Assembly: GCA_020351995.1 (NCBI GenBank)
Contig: CP070674.1
Span: 1,764,911 to 1,802,983 of the forward strand
Source of the DNA: Candidatus Zixiibacteriota bacterium
GTDB lineage: Bacteria > Zixibacteria > MSB-5A5 > GN15 > FEB-12
Direction of reading: 5' to 3'
DNA length: 38,073 bases
Each line of letters begins with the position of its first letter. Position 1 is the stretch's first letter. The notes below the pieces were generated by a model. It was not told the DNA's origin. It did no database searches and saw nothing but the letters and a program-made list of their open reading frames with translations. The translations under genes were made by a program, and so were the position numbers. This document shows positions 34,177 to 38,073 of this stretch, in pieces.

Positions 34177-34196
34177 GGTACTGGCATGCCGGTACC
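34177..34196. promoter_or_regulatory. 20-bp palindrome upstream of the eight-gene cluster
   Basis: GGTACTGGCATGCCGGTACC is self-complementary at every position except one T-G pair. It lies 48-67 bases before the SpeD-like start. Size and position fit a repressor or activator site. The nearest regulator genes are TetR proteins at 34371 and 35321 and the Lrp-like gene at 26347. Confidence 0.5.
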
Positions 34197-34245
34197 AAAT
34201 GGCGCACGATTCAATTTTCTTGGGAATCTTGTCTAATCCGCTACA

Positions 34246-34261
34246 AGCCTGTTTACAGGCT
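34246..34261. repeat. Perfect inverted repeat in the cluster upstream region
   Basis: AGCCTGT-TT-ACAGGCT has 7-bp arms and a two-base centre. It lies in the 241-base gap between the TetR stop and the SpeD-like start. It may be a second operator or the end of the TetR transcript; there is no U-tract. Confidence 0.45.
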
Positions 34262-34370
34262 CTGGGACACGTGAATCAGGTAATTGGCCCGAAGCCGCCT
34301 TCCCTATCGTTCAGCACCTTACCATGTGACTGAACTATCTCGAAGACATACTCCACATTTAAGGACCATG

Positions 34371-35021
34371 TTACGAAGCCGGTAAGGCTTCCTTTACAAA
34401 TCGCACCAAGCTGACCACAAAGGCTTTCCTCAATAGCCGGAACGATTTATCTACATCCTCATCTTCGCCGGCAACACTGGCGAACGAATAATAACCCGAT
34501 ATGAACCCTGCGATGGCACACCCGAGTCGCCTCAGCCTGGGTTTCGAAATCGGTTCCGGGATTACATCATCAACGAGCTGTTCGATGCTCTTGATATAAT
34601 CCAGAAACGGAGTCTCTAACCCCTCATAACTTTCCTGCAGCGTCAGATCAGCACGGCCCTGATAATACAGCACGAAATCTTCCCAGCGATTGCTGAAAAA
34701 TTCGATGTGAGCGCTGATCATGGCATCCAGCACAGATCCAATATCTTCCTGACCTTTACACTTGGTCTTCATCTGTTCGACGAGCTCGGCCAGAATACGC
34801 TCGATTACGCGCCGGACGATCTCGTCCTTGTTCTCGAAGTGGTAATAGAAACTACCGCGACCCACATCGGCCCGCTCGGCAATATCATCAATAGTAGAAG
34901 CCACCAAGCCCTTCTCGGAAAAAACCGACCGGGCCGCGTTAAGAATCTTCTCCTGTGTCCTCGAATATCTCCGCTGCTGGCGGGACTGTTTGCGAGGACC
35001 TTTCTGCAACTGTGCTGTCAT
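34371..35021 (-). CDS. TetR/AcrR family transcriptional regulator, probably autoregulated
   Basis: A 216-residue protein. The helix-turn-helix is YSRTQEKILNAARSVFSEKG, ASTIDDIAERADVGRGSFYY, HFENKDEIVRRV. The helical ligand domain covers about residues 75-216. The start is ATG 35021; an adjacent TTG at 35024 has better spacing to GGAG. Four alternating copies of a 13-base half-site lie immediately upstream (35042-35109), strongly suggesting autoregulation. It is on the same strand as, and directly upstream of, the eight-gene cluster, with a 241-base gap, so it may also control that cluster. Confidence 0.9.
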   Translation of the reverse strand: MTAQLQKGPRKQSRQQRRYSRTQEKILNAARSVFSEKGLVASTIDDIAERADVGRGSFYYHFENKDEIVRRVIERILAELVEQMKTKCKGQEDIGSVLDAMISAHIEFFSNRWEDFVLYYQGRADLTLQESYEGLETPFLDYIKSIEQLVDDVIPEPISKPRLRRLGCAIAGFISGYYSFASVAGEDEDVDKSFRLLRKAFVVSLVRFVKEALPAS

Positions 35022-35041
35022 CAATTACATATACTCCACAT

Positions 35042-35109
35042 TGACACCTTCGTCACTTTCGACGATAGTGTCAGTTTTGACTATATCGTCAAATTCGACG
35101 AAAATGTAA
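35042..35109. promoter_or_regulatory. Tandem pair of 32-bp palindromes, TetR operator candidates
   Basis: Half-sites alternate in direction: TGACACCTTCGTC (35042-35054), GACGATAGTGTCA (35061-35073), TGACTATATCGTC (35078-35090) and GACGAAAATGTAA (35097-35109). Each pair forms a palindrome with a six-base centre, and the unit repeats at 36 bases. The shared core is TCGTC-N6-GACGA. The array starts 21 bases before the TetR ATG and would cover its promoter. Confidence 0.7.
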
Positions 35110-35320
35110 ACACTTTTTTTTCGATTTTGTTAATTTTTTTTTGTTTTTCCACATTAATAAATGTTCCCGAAAGCCCTTTTGCCATGTAATATATGACAAT
35201 ACAATAACTTACAGTGCGTCAGGGTAACTCTGGCCCACCTGGATGGACACTCCCCCGGGAGGCCGGTTTTGGCCAAAATTACAGAGATCACGGAAAAATT
35301 TCTAAAACATCTGAACCCTT
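35110..35320. other. Intergenic region between divergent TetR genes
   Basis: T-rich next to the operator array, then mixed sequence with CCGGTTTTGG (35263-35272) and CCCCCGGGAGG (35252-35262). No gene and no clear promoter for the plus-strand TetR is seen. Confidence 0.4.
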
Positions 35321-35953
35321 ATGAGACAATTGTCGTATATTGCGATTATGGTATCACGAACAAACCTACATGATGGAAGAGTCAACCAGAAGTTGCGGAC
35401 CCGACAAGCTCTGATTCACGCCGCCTGGGAGCTGCTCAAAGAGGGCAAGCAACCCACCGTGGATGAGGTTGCTGAGAAAGCCATGGTGTCGCGTGCGACC
35501 GCTTATCGTTATTTCCCGAGTCGCGACCGATTGCTGATCGAAGCGGTGTTGAACAGGGAAGTCACCCCCGCCAAAACAGTGTTAGACGATATCGCCGATG
35601 ATTCCGCGGGGGAGGCGGTCGGGCGAATTCAGCAACACCTTTATTCGCAGGTCATTAAGAACGAGAGTCTCAACCGATCGCTTCTACGCGCCTGCCAGGA
35701 TGAATGGATGGAGAACAAGAACCGTTTTGTTCTTCGCGGTGACCAACGGCTGCCCTTGCTCAAGGAAGCTCTGAGTCGTCGCCGGAAAGACATCGAACCG
35801 CGTGAACTCGACAACCTCCTTTACGCCCTGGCTACCATGGTTGGTCTTGAGTCATACATTGTCCTGCGTGATGTCTGCCAGATCAATCAGACCCGCGGCA
35901 ACGAGATCATGAACTGGGCCGTCCGAAAACTGGTCGATGCCGTTTTGAAATGA
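35321..35953 (+). CDS. TetR/AcrR family transcriptional regulator
   Basis: A protein of up to 210 residues. The helix-turn-helix reads RTRQALIHAAWELLKEGKQP, TVDEVAEKAMVSRATAYRYF, PSRDRLLIEAV. The rest is helical, with no recognisable ligand pocket. Neither ATG 35321 nor the in-frame ATG 35348 has a ribosome site. The shorter form, starting MVSRTNLHDGR, would leave a tidy domain and is possible. A strong hairpin follows the stop, separating it from the permease gene on the same strand. It is divergent from the other TetR gene. Confidence 0.88.
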   Translation: MRQLSYIAIMVSRTNLHDGRVNQKLRTRQALIHAAWELLKEGKQPTVDEVAEKAMVSRATAYRYFPSRDRLLIEAVLNREVTPAKTVLDDIADDSAGEAVGRIQQHLYSQVIKNESLNRSLLRACQDEWMENKNRFVLRGDQRLPLLKEALSRRRKDIEPRELDNLLYALATMVGLESYIVLRDVCQINQTRGNEIMNWAVRKLVDAVLK

Positions 35954-35963
35954 CGATCGCTTC

Positions 35964-36006
35964 AACCGGGGACTATCCGGGCCGAGCTGGCCCGATAGCC
36001 CCGGTT
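35964..36006 (+). terminator. Strong hairpin after the TetR gene
   Basis: An 18-bp stem, AACCGGGG-CTATC-GGGCC paired with its complement, with two single-base bulges and a five-base loop (GAGCT). It starts 10 bases after the TetR stop and is followed by AATTTC. The stem is very stable but the U-tract is short. It ends 52 bases before the permease start. Confidence 0.65.
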
Positions 36007-36058
36007 AATTTCAAAGTAGCGTTTTCCGCCATTTGTTACGACCTTCCCGACAGAATCT

Positions 36059-38073
36059 ATGCCCGAGAACAGCACGCAGAAAAACCATAACGGCCAGTCG
36101 CAGGTAACTTTCGCCCGCGACCTTGGCCTTTTCGATGCCACCATGATCGGGGTGGGGGCCATGATCGGGGCCGGCATATTCGTGCTCACCGGGATCGCGG
36201 CCGGTGAAGCCGGCCCGGCCTCGCTGCTTTCATTCGCTCTAAACGCTTTAGTCACCCTTCTGACAGCGTTTGCCTACGCCGAGCTGGCCTCGGCCATGCC
36301 ACGGGCCGGCGGCGGCTATTCCTTCGTGCGCATGGCCTTTCCCGGCGCGGCCGGCTTCGTGTCGGGATGGATCCTCTGGTTTGCCTATACCGTCGCCTGC
36401 AGTCTATATGCCCTCGGCTTCGCCGGTTATTTCTGGGAGCTTATCCATCGATATTTGCCCGTACTGGCCGAGGCGGCGGATGGTCTTCTCGGACGGCATC
36501 GTTCCGTCCTTGTGTTGACCCTGATGGTCGGCTCCGCCTTCACCTGGCTCAATGTGCGCGGGGCCGAGGTCACCGGCAAAACTGAGAACGCCCTCACGCT
36601 CTCCAAGATCGCTGTGCTCTGTATATTCCTCGTGTTCGGACTGCACGTGATCTTCAACGAACCGAGCCGCATAACCGAAAGCCTGACCCCGTTCTTGCCG
36701 AAAGGACTCGGCGGTGTCTTTATCGCCATGGGCCTGACCTTCATCGCCTTCGAGGGTTACGACCTTATTGCCACCGTGGCCGAGGAAATCAAAAACCCCG
36801 AAAAGAACGTCCCCCGCGCGACCTTTATGGCCCTGGGTATCACCGTACCCATATATCTGCTGATCTTGTTCGTGTCGCTGGCGGCGATCGATTCCGGTGA
36901 TCTTCCCGCCTGGCAAGTCCTCGGCAAATTCAAAGAAACGGCTATCGTACGCGCCGCCGAAAGTTTCATGCCCACTATCGGTGTGGCCGTAATCGTTGCC
37001 GGAGGTCTTCTGTCAACCATGTCGGCCCTGAACGCCACCGTCATGGCCGCCAGCCGGGTGGCTTTCTCGATGGGCCGCGACTTATGGCTGCCATCGAGCG
37101 TGTCCAAAATACATTCTACCCGTCGCACACCGCACGTCGCGATTATAGTCACCGGCGTCATCCTGTTAGGCATGGCCTTAACGCTACCGATTGAGGCGGT
37201 CGGGTCGGCGGCCAGTTTGATTTTCCTCGTGACGTTCGCCCTGGTCAACCTGTCGGTGATTGTCCTGCGTCGCAAACATCCGGATATCCCCCGAAGATAC
37301 AAAGTGCCGTTGTACCCCATCATTCCCATCGTGGGCTTTATCCTGAATATCCTGCTGGCTCTGTACCAGTTCAAGTTTCAGCCTATCGCATGGTATGTCA
37401 CGATCGGTTGGATCGGTGTCGGGCTGCTTTTGTACTATGCCGTATTCGAGAAGAAGTCCTCCGTTCTCAAGCCGCAGGTTCTTATTCCCGAGGCTCCAGC
37501 GGTTATCGAGGAGCGCCCGCCGTGCGTGATGGTGGCTTTACATAACCCGGCCAATATCGAGGCTCTGCTTGATCTAGCTTATCCCATCGCCCGTGCCCGG
37601 GGATTGCCGCTGACGGCCACGAGTGTGGTGCACGTACCGCGCCAGGTTCCGATACACGAAGGCATGCGCATAGCTCATCATCGCGAGGCGCTGCTGGCCA
37701 AAGCTCGAAAGGCGGCCGCGCAGCGCGAGAAAGAGATCGACACCAGGTTAGTCGTGGCTCACCAAGTAGCTGATGGTATCCTCTCGGCGGTGGAGAAACA
37801 CAATGCCGACGTTCTCGTGATGGGTTGGAAGGGCTTCACGAACACCCGTGACCGCTTCTTTGGCGAGGTTGCCGACCGGGTCATCCGTCTTGTCACGTGC
37901 GATCTGGTGCTGATTAAGATGCCCGCCGTGAAGGAGTTCAAAACGTGCCTGCTTCCGACCGCCGGCGGCCCCAACGCCCGACTGGCCGCGACCATTATCG
38001 GCGCCATCGCCGCCGAGAAGGAGATTGCCATTACTGCTGGTCACATTATCAGACCACAGGCTACAGATGAAGA
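36059..38073 (+). CDS. APC-family amino acid permease fused to universal stress domains (cut by window edge)
   Basis: The frame opens at ATG 36059 and continues past the right edge (671 codons seen). A stop lies in frame shortly upstream, so this is the only ATG start, although no ribosome site is clear. The APC core (about residues 18-465) starts with LGLFDATMIGVGAMIGAGIF, the conserved first helix that binds the amino acid backbone. It has about 12 helices, with GLTFIAFEGYDLIATVAEEI as the typical helix-6 region. A UspA domain follows (about 485-620: VMVALHNPANIEALLDLA, VLVMGWKG). A second begins at about 628 (TCLLPTAGGPNARLAATII). Permease-Usp fusions probably couple transport to nucleotide or stress signals. 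The substrate is unknown. Confidence 0.92.
   Translation, partial: MPENSTQKNHNGQSQVTFARDLGLFDATMIGVGAMIGAGIFVLTGIAAGEAGPASLLSFALNALVTLLTAFAYAELASAMPRAGGGYSFVRMAFPGAAGFVSGWILWFAYTVACSLYALGFAGYFWELIHRYLPVLAEAADGLLGRHRSVLVLTLMVGSAFTWLNVRGAEVTGKTENALTLSKIAVLCIFLVFGLHVIFNEPSRITESLTPFLPKGLGGVFIAMGLTFIAFEGYDLIATVAEEIKNPEKNVPRATFMALGITVPIYLLILFVSLAAIDSGDLPAWQVLGKFKETAIVRAAESFMPTIGVAVIVAGGLLSTMSALNATVMAASRVAFSMGRDLWLPSSVSKIHSTRRTPHVAIIVTGVILLGMALTLPIEAVGSAASLIFLVTFALVNLSVIVLRRKHPDIPRRYKVPLYPIIPIVGFILNILLALYQFKFQPIAWYVTIGWIGVGLLLYYAVFEKKSSVLKPQVLIPEAPAVIEERPPCVMVALHNPANIEALLDLAYPIARARGLPLTATSVVHVPRQVPIHEGMRIAHHREALLAKARKAAAQREKEIDTRLVVAHQVADGILSAVEKHNADVLVMGWKGFTNTRDRFFGEVADRVIRLVTCDLVLIKMPAVKEFKTCLLPTAGGPNARLAATIIGAIAAEKEIAITAGHIIRPQATDE

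Overview
The window looks like chromosomal DNA of a Gram-negative bacterium of moderate GC content. It encodes an outer-membrane beta-barrel protein, a lipobox-containing phosphoesterase, a TonB-like domain, an S46 dipeptidyl-peptidase and a DUF2723 membrane protein. Most genes have clear Shine-Dalgarno sites, and several use GTG or TTG starts. Together with an FG-GAP-fronted histidine kinase and a DUF2089/SHOCT pair, this suits an uncultured lineage of the FCB superphylum such as Zixibacteria. That placement is inference; no rRNA or other marker gene is present. I saw no tRNA, rRNA, CRISPR array, insertion sequence or prophage.

Layout, 1-8.1 kb: a spermidine-synthase-like membrane protein cut by the left edge; a BlaI/BlaR1-type pair behind a promoter with a palindromic operator, the sensor carrying a C-terminal TonB domain; an outer-membrane barrel protein; a lipoprotein phosphoesterase; an M32 carboxypeptidase; and a membrane-anchored MsrB-MsrA fusion. 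8.1-13.5 kb: a GHMP-kinase-like protein with a long unrecognised C-terminal extension behind a strong sigma-70-type promoter, then three co-oriented genes for a secreted VWA protein, a four-helix membrane protein and a membrane-anchored sugar-binding-like jelly roll. 13.8-21.5 kb: DUF2089 and SHOCT-like genes, an orphan histidine kinase with a calcium-loop beta-propeller sensor, an S46 peptidase and a DUF2723 protein. 21.8-26.8 kb: a small secreted hypothetical protein, a methyltransferase, a TetR/aspartyl-protease-PDZ operon, a CPBP protease and an Lrp/AsnC regulator.

The most interesting part is 27.0-34.1 kb, an uninterrupted minus-strand run of eight closely packed genes. In transcription order they are a pyruvoyl decarboxylase of the AdoMet decarboxylase family, a FemAB/GNAT-like acyltransferase, a CarB-type ATP-grasp ligase, a fold-III PLP decarboxylase, a small zinc ribbon protein with a charged tail, a stand-alone RLAN protein, a RimK-like ATP-grasp ligase, and a GNAT-C39 peptidase fusion. 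Two decarboxylases that could make amines, two ATP-grasp ligases, two acyl/aminoacyl-transferase folds and a cysteine peptidase together suggest a pathway making an amine- or amino-acid-conjugated peptide or metabolite, or modifying a small protein. A 20-bp palindrome lies just upstream of the first gene.

Right end, 34.4-38.1 kb: a minus-strand TetR regulator with a tandem pair of 32-bp palindromes upstream, a second TetR on the plus strand ending in a strong hairpin, and an amino-acid permease fused to universal-stress domains that runs off the edge.
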